This document shows, one piece after another, positions 53,488 to 62,233 of a stretch of 62,781 nucleotides of DNA. The position numbers were made by a program, and so were the translations under genes. The notes under the pieces were generated by a model. The model worked only from the letters and a program-made list of their open reading frames with translations, had not been told where the DNA came from and did no database searches. How positions within the stretch are numbered: position 1 is the first letter of the stretch; every line of letters begins with the position of its first letter. The stretch comes from G963674685 sp964591275 (GTDB lineage: Bacteria; Lernaellota; Lernaellaia; JACKCT01): contig CAZQAE010000028.1 in NCBI GenBank assembly GCA_964591275.1, forward strand, positions 1 through 62,781, written 5' to 3'.

Positions 53488-54240
53488 TCACTTCGCCACG
53501 TTACTCCCATTCGCAAAAAACTTGGCAAAATCCTCTATCATCTCGCTCTCGCCGCTTTCAACAACCTCAACGAAAGCCTCGACAACCTTTGGATTGAATT
53601 TGCGCCCCGATTCTTCCTTGATTGTGCTGATCGTAAATGATCGGCTATAGGCATCCCGAAAGGCGCGGTTGGCCATCATGGCCAGAAAGCTGTCGCAAAT
53701 ACCCATAATCTGAGCTTCAATTATTATTTTATCACCGATCAAGCCTTTTGGATATCCTGAGCCATCGTATCGTTCATGGTGTTGAAAAATGACTTCGCTG
53801 AGATTCCATGGATAAACGATAGGGTTCGTAATCTCGGCGCCAATGCGAATATGAGAGCGTAATATATCGCGCTCTTTTTCCGATAAATTTTCTTCTTTCG
53901 TCCATAAAGCAGTATCGATGGCGATCTTGCCGATATCCATCAACAATCCGCCAAGCCGAAGCCGGTCAAGTTCTTCCGGACCAAGATTCAGGCGTTTGCC
54001 GATCGCAACGGCGTATTTGCTCACGAGTTCGTAATGCCCCTTTGTAAAAGGATCCTTAAACTCAATGGCCTTAACCAGTGCATTCATCGTGGATAGATAA
54101 GCGATACGAAGCCGCTCCTCATCATGGCTTTGCCGGTTTTGTGCCTTTTCCAGATCGCCCTGAAGCTTTCTGATACTTTCTCTTAGAGCCTCGTTTTCAC
54201 GGCTCAAGGATTCAATTTGTTTTAGATCCACGATCTTCAC
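53488..54240 (-). CDS. HD-GYP-type protein with degenerate HD motif
   Basis: This 250-residue protein has an N-terminal coiled coil (about residues 5-45) and an HD-GYP domain. Conserved parts are DPFTKGH (His69), HHERYDGSGYPKGL (His154, His155, GYP) and CDSFLAM. The central HD motif reads LMDIGKI, so the metal-binding His is replaced by Met101 while Asp102 stays. HD-GYP enzymes cleave cyclic di-GMP with a bi- or trinuclear metal site; losing this ligand should weaken or abolish catalysis. It may be a c-di-GMP or partner-binding regulator. There is no receiver domain. Confidence 0.88.
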   Translation of the reverse strand: MKIVDLKQIESLSRENEALRESIRKLQGDLEKAQNRQSHDEERLRIAYLSTMNALVKAIEFKDPFTKGHYELVSKYAVAIGKRLNLGPEELDRLRLGGLLMDIGKIAIDTALWTKEENLSEKERDILRSHIRIGAEITNPIVYPWNLSEVIFQHHERYDGSGYPKGLIGDKIIIEAQIMGICDSFLAMMANRAFRDAYSRSFTISTIKEESGRKFNPKVVEAFVEVVESGESEMIEDFAKFFANGSNVAK

Positions 54241-54267
54241 CCATTTGCTTTTTTGCGCACAATAACT

Positions 54268-55716
54268 TTATCGCAGGTCGAAATTTAGTTTTCCGACCTG
54301 GCTTCCATCGACTATCCATCGCTGTTGATATCCGCCTTTTTGAACCAAAGTATCCATGTTCGTCAAGCTGATTTCATCGACGACGCTTTCGATTTTGAAA
54401 CTCTCATCTCGAACCGATTTACCTCCAGGGCCAATCAAACTTTTCTCAACGACATGGCTGCCCACCATGCCCTTAAGCCGAATTTGTCGAAATACGCAGC
54501 TTCCCAACTCAAAAGAATTAGCTGTATTGGCTAACTCGGAGCGCCCGGAATTAAAATCGGTTCCCGCAGTCACGAAAACGACCTCCGGCACGGCGGGCTC
54601 CGGCAACCCTGGCGAAGTGTGCCCGATTTTCAAAGCGAGCCGCTGAACTCTGTCGTTGTCAACATTCATTGCCCAAAGCGCGTGGAGACTATCGCAGGAT
54701 TTTTGCACGTCATTCAAATGATCCATGTAAATTTCACCCAGCCTGGTCCAGGATTCGGCATTATTGGGGTCCAACGACAAGGTGAGTTCGATCTGCTCAA
54801 CAGCACTTTTATATTGCCCTCTTTCCAGGTAGTACTCGCCGAGGCTCTGCGCCCGGACCGCAGCGACCAGATCCTCACTGGCGGCTTTCTTGCCCATGAG
54901 TTCGTACACCGTGGGTTTATAATCAGGATTAATCTCAAAAGCCTCGCTATAATAAGACTTTGCCTTGCCGGGATATCCTCGACGCAACATGGTATGACCC
55001 AAGCCAAGTTTCGCTTTTGAATCTTGCGGATTCAAGGCAAGAGCCATGGAGAATAACTCCTGCGCCCAATCCAAATTACCCTTAAAAAGTTCGCTACCCC
55101 CCAACGCCGTATAGGCTTGCCGCAAAGCATTCTTTATTTCCTGATAATCCGGCTTATTGGCCGCGGCAGCTCTAAACGCATCAACTGCTTCAAGGAATTT
55201 CTCATGCTTCATGTACATATCGGCCAGACCAAGATAGACGGCGGAATTTTTAGAATCGAATTTCAGGGCCTCATTAAAAACCGCTAAAGCTTCGGAAAAT
55301 CGGTCCTGCGTAACGTAGGTTTGCCCCAACGCCGCCCTGGACTTCGCATCGTCGGGAGTTAGCATTATGGATTTCTTGAAATGTTTTTCCGCCAAAATGT
55401 GCTTGTTCATTCTCTGAAAAGTCACGCCCAGATTGTAATTGACCTCATATTGAAATTCCGGATTTCTGCTCGCCGCCTTTTCCGCTTCGCGCCAATGACG
55501 CGCAGCGCAAGGCAGTTCCTGTCGGTTGAAGCAATTCATCGCCAGATTATGATGGTTGCGTGCCGACTGCGGAACGTCGGTGAAAATCCGCGCATCCTTT
55601 TCGCCTGAACCGACAGCTTGCTTCGTCGGCACATATTGCTGCTTTCCCGCGCACGCCGCGCAAAAGCACACACAGATCACGCATATCAAAACCTTCCGGC
55701 GCATGGCTTTCGACAT
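54268..55716 (-). CDS. TPR-repeat lipoprotein
   Basis: This protein of about 482 residues starts at ATG 55716 with AAAGGG before it; longer starts overlap the next gene. The lipobox is CAAC (Cys22). The body holds about eight to nine TPR units (for example AALGQTYVTQDRFSEALAVF, AVYLGLADMYMKHEKFLEAV, LGEYYLERGQYKSAVEQI), then a C-terminal domain of beta type (about 400-482) with no known match. It is probably a periplasmic scaffold held at the membrane. It lies upstream, on the minus strand, of the HD-GYP gene. Confidence 0.85.
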   Translation of the reverse strand: MSKAMRRKVLICVICVCFCAACAGKQQYVPTKQAVGSGEKDARIFTDVPQSARNHHNLAMNCFNRQELPCAARHWREAEKAASRNPEFQYEVNYNLGVTFQRMNKHILAEKHFKKSIMLTPDDAKSRAALGQTYVTQDRFSEALAVFNEALKFDSKNSAVYLGLADMYMKHEKFLEAVDAFRAAAANKPDYQEIKNALRQAYTALGGSELFKGNLDWAQELFSMALALNPQDSKAKLGLGHTMLRRGYPGKAKSYYSEAFEINPDYKPTVYELMGKKAASEDLVAAVRAQSLGEYYLERGQYKSAVEQIELTLSLDPNNAESWTRLGEIYMDHLNDVQKSCDSLHALWAMNVDNDRVQRLALKIGHTSPGLPEPAVPEVVFVTAGTDFNSGRSELANTANSFELGSCVFRQIRLKGMVGSHVVEKSLIGPGGKSVRDESFKIESVVDEISLTNMDTLVQKGGYQQRWIVDGSQVGKLNFDLR

Positions 55717-55769
55717 TTCAACCCTTTCTTGTAGTCCAGTGGAATAAAATATTGATCGATTTCGTCGCA

Positions 55770-57065
55770 TCACTTCGTTAGATTCTCCCAAACGGAAGAG
55801 TATTCAATAAACTCGGGAAAGTGGTTTGTCGTCAGATAATCATTGTATCGAATGTCGTCGTTCAGTGCGCTGAGGAAAAATGCGGTCAGGTACGAGCAGG
55901 TTATCTCGTTGGCGACAACAGGGTCCAGCATGCCCCCGTCACATCCGATGGAGGGGCCTAAAAGCATTTCCGGAAATAAACCGCAGGCGTCCGTAGCGTT
56001 ATAATGTCCTGCGTTCAAAAGCAGAATCCGCGCTTTATTGACCGACTCGATCTTTTCGTAAACGAACTTGATGCCATCGTTCATAGCCGCCCCGATAATG
56101 TCGTCCCTATCGGATTGAATCATGAAAAATGCACGGTTGAACGTTTTTGGAAAATAACCGATCCAGGCGGGATTCAGAGGAGCCACGGCTTTTATGTATT
56201 CGTAGCGGCTAACCGCCAGCATGGCCGTGAGTCCGCCATAACTGTGTCCGCTCAATCCTAACTTTTCCATGTCCAAACGACCCTGCCAGCGGCTATCTTC
56301 CTTGGCGTCCATCAGGCGAAGTTCTTTGACGACGAAATCAATATCCAAGGTACGATCAATATAGGACGACACGATGGACAATGGATTGAAGAGCACAATC
56401 CCGGTCTGCGGAGAATTGGCAAAAATGGCGTTGCCGTAGTGATCCGGCGCCAAGACCACAAAGCCATGACTGGCAAGATATTCGCACAGTGTGTAGTTCT
56501 GGAATCTAACCGCCATGTGTCCATGACTGAAAATAATGACCGGAAATTCGTCGATCTGATCGGTGATCTCGGCGCCGCGATACGCCGAGGTCGTAATCGA
56601 GAACAAATCATCCGCTCCCTCGCCATAAATATTTTCAAAAACCGGCATGGCCCACGGAGGAAGTTCGCCGACCATCGAGAACATATCGTTTGGCGTCCCT
56701 CCCACTCCGTTGGAGGGATACCAGATCTCCGTAGAAAGAACACGCCGGTTATTGCCCCATATTTCATATCGGCTCTCGTCAACGAAGTAGCGCGTTTCCA
56801 CTCCCACCGCATAGGGACCGGTGGCATCCGCAGGGCTGTAGGGCCAGGGGATATCATCATCGACGTCATCGTTGAGATCGTCGTCCACATCATCATCAGC
56901 GTCGTCGCCCTGATCGTCGTCAACGTCGTCATCGGCAGGCATTTCCTCTGCGGAATCAGTGGAGTCGTCGCCTGATTCATCGTCTCCGCAACCGGAGATG
57001 GTTAGCAATAGAAATAGACAAAAAAACAAACAAAGTAAGACTGTAAAGATGTTTCTGGCGTGCAT
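55770..57065 (-). CDS. Alpha/beta-hydrolase lipoprotein with Asp-rich linker
   Basis: This 431-residue protein has a lipobox (ISGC, Cys26) followed directly by GDDESGDDSTDS and an Asp-rich linker to about residue 73. The enzyme part resembles platelet-activating-factor acetylhydrolase/dienelactone-type serine hydrolases: FPVIIFSHGHM (oxyanion region), nucleophile elbow GLSGHSYGG with Ser275, and a later QSDRDD and NAGHYNATD that can supply Asp and His. It is anchored to a membrane with the enzyme held away on the acidic spacer. The substrate is unknown; esters are likely. Confidence 0.82.
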   Translation of the reverse strand: MHARNIFTVLLCLFFCLFLLLTISGCGDDESGDDSTDSAEEMPADDDVDDDQGDDADDDVDDDLNDDVDDDIPWPYSPADATGPYAVGVETRYFVDESRYEIWGNNRRVLSTEIWYPSNGVGGTPNDMFSMVGELPPWAMPVFENIYGEGADDLFSITTSAYRGAEITDQIDEFPVIIFSHGHMAVRFQNYTLCEYLASHGFVVLAPDHYGNAIFANSPQTGIVLFNPLSIVSSYIDRTLDIDFVVKELRLMDAKEDSRWQGRLDMEKLGLSGHSYGGLTAMLAVSRYEYIKAVAPLNPAWIGYFPKTFNRAFFMIQSDRDDIIGAAMNDGIKFVYEKIESVNKARILLLNAGHYNATDACGLFPEMLLGPSIGCDGGMLDPVVANEITCSYLTAFFLSALNDDIRYNDYLTTNHFPEFIEYSSVWENLTK

Positions 57066-57163
57066 ATCCCCTCCTATATCCCGCGTGGAAATCCAAATGG
57101 ATTATGTCCCAGCAACCGCTGCCGGTCAAATGTATCACAACACAAATATCGGAAAGATAAAAA

Positions 57164-58414
57164 TTATTCCTTTTCCCGCCGAATATTCGCCCCCAGGGCC
57201 GACAGTTTTTTCTCTATGGCCTCGTAACCGCGATCCAGATGATAAATACGGTGTATCACCGTGGTTCCTTCCGCGGCCAGAGCTCCCAGGACTAAGCTGG
57301 CGCTGGCTCGAAGATCCGTGGCCATCACTTCCGCGCCCGAGAGCATCATCACGCCGCGCACAACCGCCGTATTACCGTCTATAACAATATCGGCGCCCAT
57401 CCTCTGCAATTCCTGAACGTGCATGAAACGGTTTTCAAAAATCGTCTCCTTGATCACGCTCATCCCCTGCCCGATCGCCATCATGGCCATGAACTGCGCT
57501 TGCATATCGGTGGGGAAGCCAGGATAAGGGCGAGTCCTAACGTCCGTGGATTTAATCCTCCCCGGTCCGACGCACCGAATGCCGCCCTCCTCTTCCTCAA
57601 TAACCATTCCGACATCCCGAAGCTTTCCCATCAGCGCGGTCATTTGATCGAGACGACAATTTTTCAAAAGGACATTGCCCCGGGTCATTCCAACGGCAAT
57701 CATTAAGGTGCCGGCCTCAATTCGATCCGGCACAAGATCAATGTCGGTCCCGCTGAGAGAATCAACGCCGATGATGCGAATCTGATCCGAGCCGTCCCCT
57801 TCAATGCGAGCGCCCATTTTTCGGAGAAAATCGGCCAGGGCGCCAATTTCCGGTTCCCGGGCGGGATTTTTCACGATTGTTTCACCGTCCGCCAGAGCGG
57901 CCGCCATCAAAATATTTTCCGTCGCCCCAACGCTGGGGATATCGAGAATGATTTCAGCGCCGCGCAATCCGTTGGTTTTTGCTTCGATGTAACCATGAAC
58001 CAATTCGATCCTGGCGCCCAGCGCGCCCAAAGCCTTCAGGTGAATATCTACGGGTCTGGCCCCAATTGCGCAGCCGCCCGGCAAACTGACCCGCGCCGCC
58101 CCCTTTTTGGCAAGCAAAGGCCCCAAAACCAGCGCGGACGCGCGCATGGTCTTGACCAGATCATATGGCGCTTCAGATGAGTTCAAACCCGAAGGGTCGA
58201 TCCGCAAATCGCCATTGCCATCGCATTGAACGCCCATTTGGCCGAGAAGTTTTTTGAAGGTGACAATATCTCGAAGATGAGGAACGCCGTGTATCACGCA
58301 GGGCTCGTCGGCCAATATCGATGCCGCCATCAGCGGGAGCGCGGCGTTCTTCGCCCCAGATACTTCGATTTCGCCGATCAGTCGTTCCCCACCGGTCACG
58401 ATCATTTTATCCAT
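57164..58414 (-). CDS. murA: UDP-N-acetylglucosamine 1-carboxyvinyltransferase
   Basis: This 416-residue enzyme catalyses the first committed step of peptidoglycan synthesis. It starts MDKMIVTGGERLIGEIEVSG, has KNAALPLMAASIL, and the active-site loop PGGCAIGARPVDIHL with the fosfomycin-target Cys. RTRPYPGFPTDMQAQ and the EIxxIxHLDRGYE-type end (IYHLDRGYEAIE) are also present. The start overlaps the prmC end by 8 bp. Confidence 0.97.
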   Translation of the reverse strand: MDKMIVTGGERLIGEIEVSGAKNAALPLMAASILADEPCVIHGVPHLRDIVTFKKLLGQMGVQCDGNGDLRIDPSGLNSSEAPYDLVKTMRASALVLGPLLAKKGAARVSLPGGCAIGARPVDIHLKALGALGARIELVHGYIEAKTNGLRGAEIILDIPSVGATENILMAAALADGETIVKNPAREPEIGALADFLRKMGARIEGDGSDQIRIIGVDSLSGTDIDLVPDRIEAGTLMIAVGMTRGNVLLKNCRLDQMTALMGKLRDVGMVIEEEEGGIRCVGPGRIKSTDVRTRPYPGFPTDMQAQFMAMMAIGQGMSVIKETIFENRFMHVQELQRMGADIVIDGNTAVVRGVMMLSGAEVMATDLRASASLVLGALAAEGTTVIHRIYHLDRGYEAIEKKLSALGANIRREKE

Positions 58415-59285
58415 TTGTTTTTTCTACTCCCTCAACACACAGTTCGAGCACCCGGCGTTTGCCGGAATAATCCCTGATAAAAGATGCGGACTGATAATGC
58501 GACGATTTTTCGACAATTTCCATGGCCCTTTCCGCCTGGTCATGGCCTATCTCAATGAGCACAAATGCACCGGGAAGGCAAAACTTCGGCGCCTCTTCAA
58601 TGATCCGACGGATAATACCCATTCCGCCCTCCCCGGCAAAGAGCGCGCCCGCCGGTTCATAATCCACAACACCCGAAGGCAGGCTGTCGCCTCCATCGCG
58701 ATCAATATAGGGCGGATTGGACAAAATGAGGGAAAAGCCGCCCTCGCTTCCGGCAAAAAGGTCCCCTTCCACAAAGCAAATGCGTGAGTCCACCTTGTGA
58801 TTCGCCGCGTTTTTCGTGGCGATTTCCAAGGACGTGCCGGAAATATCCGTCGCCGTTATTTGAGCGTCCACGTGATTGACGGCCACGGCCACGGCGATGG
58901 CGCCCGAACCCGTACCGATGTCGAGCACGCGAAGTTTTTCTCCGGGCGGCATAACTTCCAAGGCGCGATCAACCAGATGTTCGGTTTCCGGTCGCGGTAT
59001 CAACACGCGCGAATCAACGGAAAAAACCAGGCTGTAAAACTCTTTTTTGCCGAGCAGATACGCGACCGGTTCACCCTTTGCCCTTCTTTTAACGAATCCG
59101 CGAAACACATCCACTTCGCCTCTTTCCAAAGGTCTGTCGAAGGCGCAATAGAGCCCGACTCTATCCATTTTCAGGACGTGCGCGAGCAGAAGCTCCGCGT
59201 CAAGCCGGGAAGATTCTACTGCCTTTTCATCGAGATATTGCGTGACGGTTTTGAGAAGGTCCAGAACGGTCCAACGACTTGTCAT
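58407..59285 (-). CDS. prmC: Release factor glutamine methyltransferase
   Basis: This 292-residue SAM enzyme methylates the Gln of the GGQ loop of release factors. It has an N-terminal helical domain (RLDAELLLAHVLKMDR), YLLGKKEFYSLVFSVD, RVLIPRPETEHLVD, LDIGTGSGAIAVAV and the catalytic LSNPPYI. It lies 11 bp after prfA, the usual pairing with its substrate gene. Confidence 0.96.
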   Translation of the reverse strand: MTSRWTVLDLLKTVTQYLDEKAVESSRLDAELLLAHVLKMDRVGLYCAFDRPLERGEVDVFRGFVKRRAKGEPVAYLLGKKEFYSLVFSVDSRVLIPRPETEHLVDRALEVMPPGEKLRVLDIGTGSGAIAVAVAVNHVDAQITATDISGTSLEIATKNAANHKVDSRICFVEGDLFAGSEGGFSLILSNPPYIDRDGGDSLPSGVVDYEPAGALFAGEGGMGIIRRIIEEAPKFCLPGAFVLIEIGHDQAERAMEIVEKSSHYQSASFIRDYSGKRRVLELCVEGVEKTNG

Positions 59286-59296
59286 CGTTTATTCCA

Positions 59297-60367
59297 TCAT
59301 TTGCCAGGGGTGCTCTTCATGGCCTCAGCCTGCATGTCGGCATTCAATGGTTCAATGACGCTGTCGATATTGCCCTCGAAAATTTGGTCGAGTTTATAAA
59401 GCGTCAATGAGATTCTGTGGTCGGTGAGGCGATTCTGCGGAAAATTATAAGTTCTTATTCTCTCGGAACGATCTCCGGTGCCGACCATGCTTTTTCTTTT
59501 TTCGCTGATTTCGGCCTGCTGCTCGGCGCGCTGCCGTTCGTACAACCTGGCCTTGAGCACCTTGAGCGCCTTGGCCTTGTTTTTGTGCTGGCTTTTTTCA
59601 TCCTGAATGGTCACGACGAGACCGGTCGGCAAATGCGTAATACGCACGGCGGAATCGGTTGTGTTGACGCTCTGCCCGCCCGGACCGCTGGAGCGGTAAA
59701 CATCGATTTTCAAGTCCCTATCGGCCATATCAACTTCGACTTCGTCGGCTTCCGGCATGACCGCAACCGTCACGGCGGAGGTGTGAACCCGGCCTTGCGT
59801 CTCGGTTTCGGGAACCCTTTGAACACGGTGTACGCCCGATTCGAATTTTAAACGGGAATAAACCCTGGAGCCGGAAATCATGGCGATAACTTCCTTACAA
59901 CCGCCAAGTCCCGTTTCGTGTTGGCTCATGATTTCGACTTTCCATCGCCTGAGCTCCGCATAACGCACGTACATCCGAAATAACTGCGCGGCGAAAAGAG
60001 CCGCCTCTTCACCCCCGGTCCCTGCGCGAATTTCCAAAATGATGTTTTTTTCGTCCAGGGGATCTTTGGGAATGAGAAGAACCATCAGGCGCTCTTTAAG
60101 TGCCTCCAATTCGCCGCTGAGAACATCTATTTCCTCCCTGGCCATTTCCCGCACTTCCGCGTCTGAATCCTGCGCCATTTCCTTGCTATCGGCAATTTCC
60201 GCCGAAACTTTCAGAAATCGGCGGTAGGTCTCGACCACCCCGGCTATATCGGAACGCTCCTTGGAAAGCCGCGTGACATGAGTGTGGCTCGCCAATACCT
60301 CGGGCGTCGCCAGAAGCGCTTCGATTTCTTCATATCGTTTTTCGACATCTTCAAGTTTGGAAAACAT
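59297..60367 (-). CDS. prfA: Peptide chain release factor 1
   Basis: This 356-residue factor reads UAA and UAG. It has the codon-reading region QRVPETETQGRVHTSAVTV and the peptidyl-transferase loop SGPGGQSVNTTDSAVRI with GGQ. IRAGTGGEEAALFA and the ending LDQIFEGNIDSVIEPL are typical. The gene is followed by prmC. Confidence 0.97.
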   Translation of the reverse strand: MFSKLEDVEKRYEEIEALLATPEVLASHTHVTRLSKERSDIAGVVETYRRFLKVSAEIADSKEMAQDSDAEVREMAREEIDVLSGELEALKERLMVLLIPKDPLDEKNIILEIRAGTGGEEAALFAAQLFRMYVRYAELRRWKVEIMSQHETGLGGCKEVIAMISGSRVYSRLKFESGVHRVQRVPETETQGRVHTSAVTVAVMPEADEVEVDMADRDLKIDVYRSSGPGGQSVNTTDSAVRITHLPTGLVVTIQDEKSQHKNKAKALKVLKARLYERQRAEQQAEISEKRKSMVGTGDRSERIRTYNFPQNRLTDHRISLTLYKLDQIFEGNIDSVIEPLNADMQAEAMKSTPGK

Positions 60368-60477
60368 GGTTCAATCCGCTTTTCGCCTGAAATATTGTAG
60401 ATTTATCTCTTTGGAGAATGAAAAGTTGAATTCTTACGCAACTTCGGGGCAGACGACCACGTTTCCGCATTCTTCCT

Positions 60478-61569
60478 TCAGCCCTTGGCAATGGCTTCGC
60501 TAGCCTCGTCAAAGTTCTCATATTGGCACGTTTGCCCCACAGAATCATTGCCGGAATCTTCAAGGATGCCCTCACGCCACAAGCACTTTTTCAGTGATAA
60601 AAGAGCGATTTCCAATTGATCGTCAGTCGGCGTCTTCGTTGTAATGCGCTGCAGGGCCAATCCGGGCATGCTTATGGCGCGCATGATTGGATTTGTGCTG
60701 TATTTTCCCGCAAGCCTCACCAGTTCGTAACTGATGCCGGCGATGGGCGCCATCAAGGGGATTTTGATGCAAATGTAAACCAAGTGCCGCAATATCTTCG
60801 GCATTTCCGGCAGTTTCGGTAAAAACGGGAAGATGATGATGAAAACGATAAAAGACACCATCAGCACCAAAAACAGAAAGCTTGTGCCACACCTGGGATG
60901 GTGGGTTTTAAACTTTCTGGCGCTTTCAACCGTCAGCGGCAGCTTATTTTCCCAGGCGAAAATCGACATATGCTCGGCGCCGTGATACTGAAATACACGA
61001 TTAATATCCGGAATAAAACTAATTCCCCAAACATATAAAATCAGGATGGCAAGCTTAATAACTCCATCCAGCGCATGAAAATCCCATGAATCCGGCTCTA
61101 GGCCGAACAGCGCCGCCAGGGCATGGGGGAGCGCGACGAACAGGCCGATCGCCAGCGTGAAGCTGAACATGATCGTGAGAACAAGCGCGAAGTCGGATAT
61201 CGGTTGTTCAGGTTCGACAGGCTTTGCGTCGTCTTCATTTGCGCTCTTCGATTCATTTTCCGGTTTGGGATCTTCCCCGTCTTTCTTATCATCATCCTCC
61301 AGCCCCGCCCACTTGGCGGAAAAGGACAAGGAGGATATTCCATTCCACAACGCTTCGATCAGCACAATCATGCCACGAAAAAAAGGCCACCGTAAAAACT
61401 TCAGCTTTTTCCAGACCGAATGCCAGCGGTCTTCCCGTATAACGATTCCGCCCTCAGGAGTACGGACGCTCACGGTAAAACTGTTCGGGGAACGCATCAT
61501 CACTCCCTCGATAACAGCCTGCCCGCCAACCTGCATTTCTTTCTTCGTTTCTGCTGAAATGACTCTCAT
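60478..61569 (-). CDS. DUF1385 family membrane protein (YqhQ-like)
   Basis: This 363-residue protein has the family signature VGGQAVIEGVMMRSP at the N-terminus, then a segment RWPFFRGMIVLIEAL, a charged insert near residues 100-120, and four to five membrane helices. Later marks are FQYHGAEHMSIFAWE and THHRCGTSFLFLV-like HHPRCGTSFLFLV. The role is unknown. It sits between rpmE and prfA, a neighbourhood found in many bacteria. Confidence 0.93.
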   Translation of the reverse strand: MRVISAETKKEMQVGGQAVIEGVMMRSPNSFTVSVRTPEGGIVIREDRWHSVWKKLKFLRWPFFRGMIVLIEALWNGISSLSFSAKWAGLEDDDKKDGEDPKPENESKSANEDDAKPVEPEQPISDFALVLTIMFSFTLAIGLFVALPHALAALFGLEPDSWDFHALDGVIKLAILILYVWGISFIPDINRVFQYHGAEHMSIFAWENKLPLTVESARKFKTHHPRCGTSFLFLVLMVSFIVFIIIFPFLPKLPEMPKILRHLVYICIKIPLMAPIAGISYELVRLAGKYSTNPIMRAISMPGLALQRITTKTPTDDQLEIALLSLKKCLWREGILEDSGNDSVGQTCQYENFDEASEAIAKG

Positions 61570-61619
61570 CGGCTCCTCGTTTTCGTAGTTTGGATGCCGG
61601 AAAACACAAAATCACCCGT

Positions 61620-61661
61620 TAAACAAAAAGCACAAATCCCCGGCCATGTAAATGACCGGGG
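61620..61661 (-). terminator. Hairpin with T-rich tail between rpmE and DUF1385
   Basis: Stem 61638-61647 with 61652-61661 (10 bp, one G-T pair, 4-base loop). On the minus strand it is followed by a T-rich stretch. It lies 27 bp past the rpmE stop and could end or attenuate transcription into the DUF1385 gene. Confidence 0.65.
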
Positions 61662-61687
61662 GCAGCTCTGCGCTGTCTTTTCATGTG

Positions 61688-61903
61688 CTATTTCTTGTTA
61701 AGAACCTTCTCATATCGACGGCGGAAACGCTCCACGCGCCCCGCAGAGTCAACAAGTTTCTGCTTTCCGGTAAAGAAAGGATGACATGCCGAACAAATAT
61801 CGATCTTGATTTCAGGAAAGGCCGTTGACCGCGTTTCAAATGTATTGCCGCACGCGCAGCTCACAGTCGTCTTTTCATATTTGGGATGTGTTTTTTCCTT
61901 CAT
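61688..61903 (-). CDS. rpmE: Ribosomal protein L31
   Basis: This 71-residue protein starts at ATG 61903 with AAGGAG 10 bases before. It has KEKTHPKYEKTTVSCACGNT and the zinc-ligand form with CxC and CSACHPFFTGKQKLVD. A longer frame to 62014 has no ribosome site and does not fit the family. The Cys set marks it as the zinc-binding (C+) form. Confidence 0.96.
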   Translation of the reverse strand: MKEKTHPKYEKTTVSCACGNTFETRSTAFPEIKIDICSACHPFFTGKQKLVDSAGRVERFRRRYEKVLNKK

Positions 61904-62050
61904 TGCGTCTTGCTCCTTATATCGGCCCCGCTTTGTAAGGGCCTGCTTTAGGGCGCTATGTACCACTAAGACCCCCGTTTTGCAAGAGCTTTTTCGCTCC
62001 GGTGTGTTCAACATTAAGGGTGATCCATATTCGAAAGTTGGGACAGAAAT

Positions 62051-62171
62051 CCCTCATTCGCCATTCGGCACATTCCGCATTCGCAATTCGAAATTCCACA
62101 TTCGCAATTCGGCACATCCCTCATTAGCAATTCGGCGCATTCCGCATTCGCTATTCGAAATTCCACATTCG
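62051..62171. repeat. Imperfect tandem repeat, 67-bp period
   Basis: Two units start at 62051 and 62118 (each with CCCTCATT) and share most bases. Inside each unit are smaller steps of the type CATTCGCAATTCG. It is upstream of the MopE-like gene, with no gene inside. Confidence 0.8.
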
Positions 62172-62179
62172 AAAAGGGC

Positions 62180-62207
62180 TTGATATTTGCACCTTGTCAT
62201 ATATAGT
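62180..62207 (+). promoter_or_regulatory. Sigma-70-type promoter for the MopE-like lipoprotein
   Basis: TTGATA at 62180-62185, a 16-bp spacer and TATAGT at 62202-62207, 26 bp before the ATG at 62234. Confidence 0.65.
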
Positions 62208-62233
62208 TCTTGCAACTTGTTAAGGAGATTCAA

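Noticed and set aside
62051..62171. CRISPR array
   Set aside because: Only two units that follow each other without unique spacers, and no cas gene.
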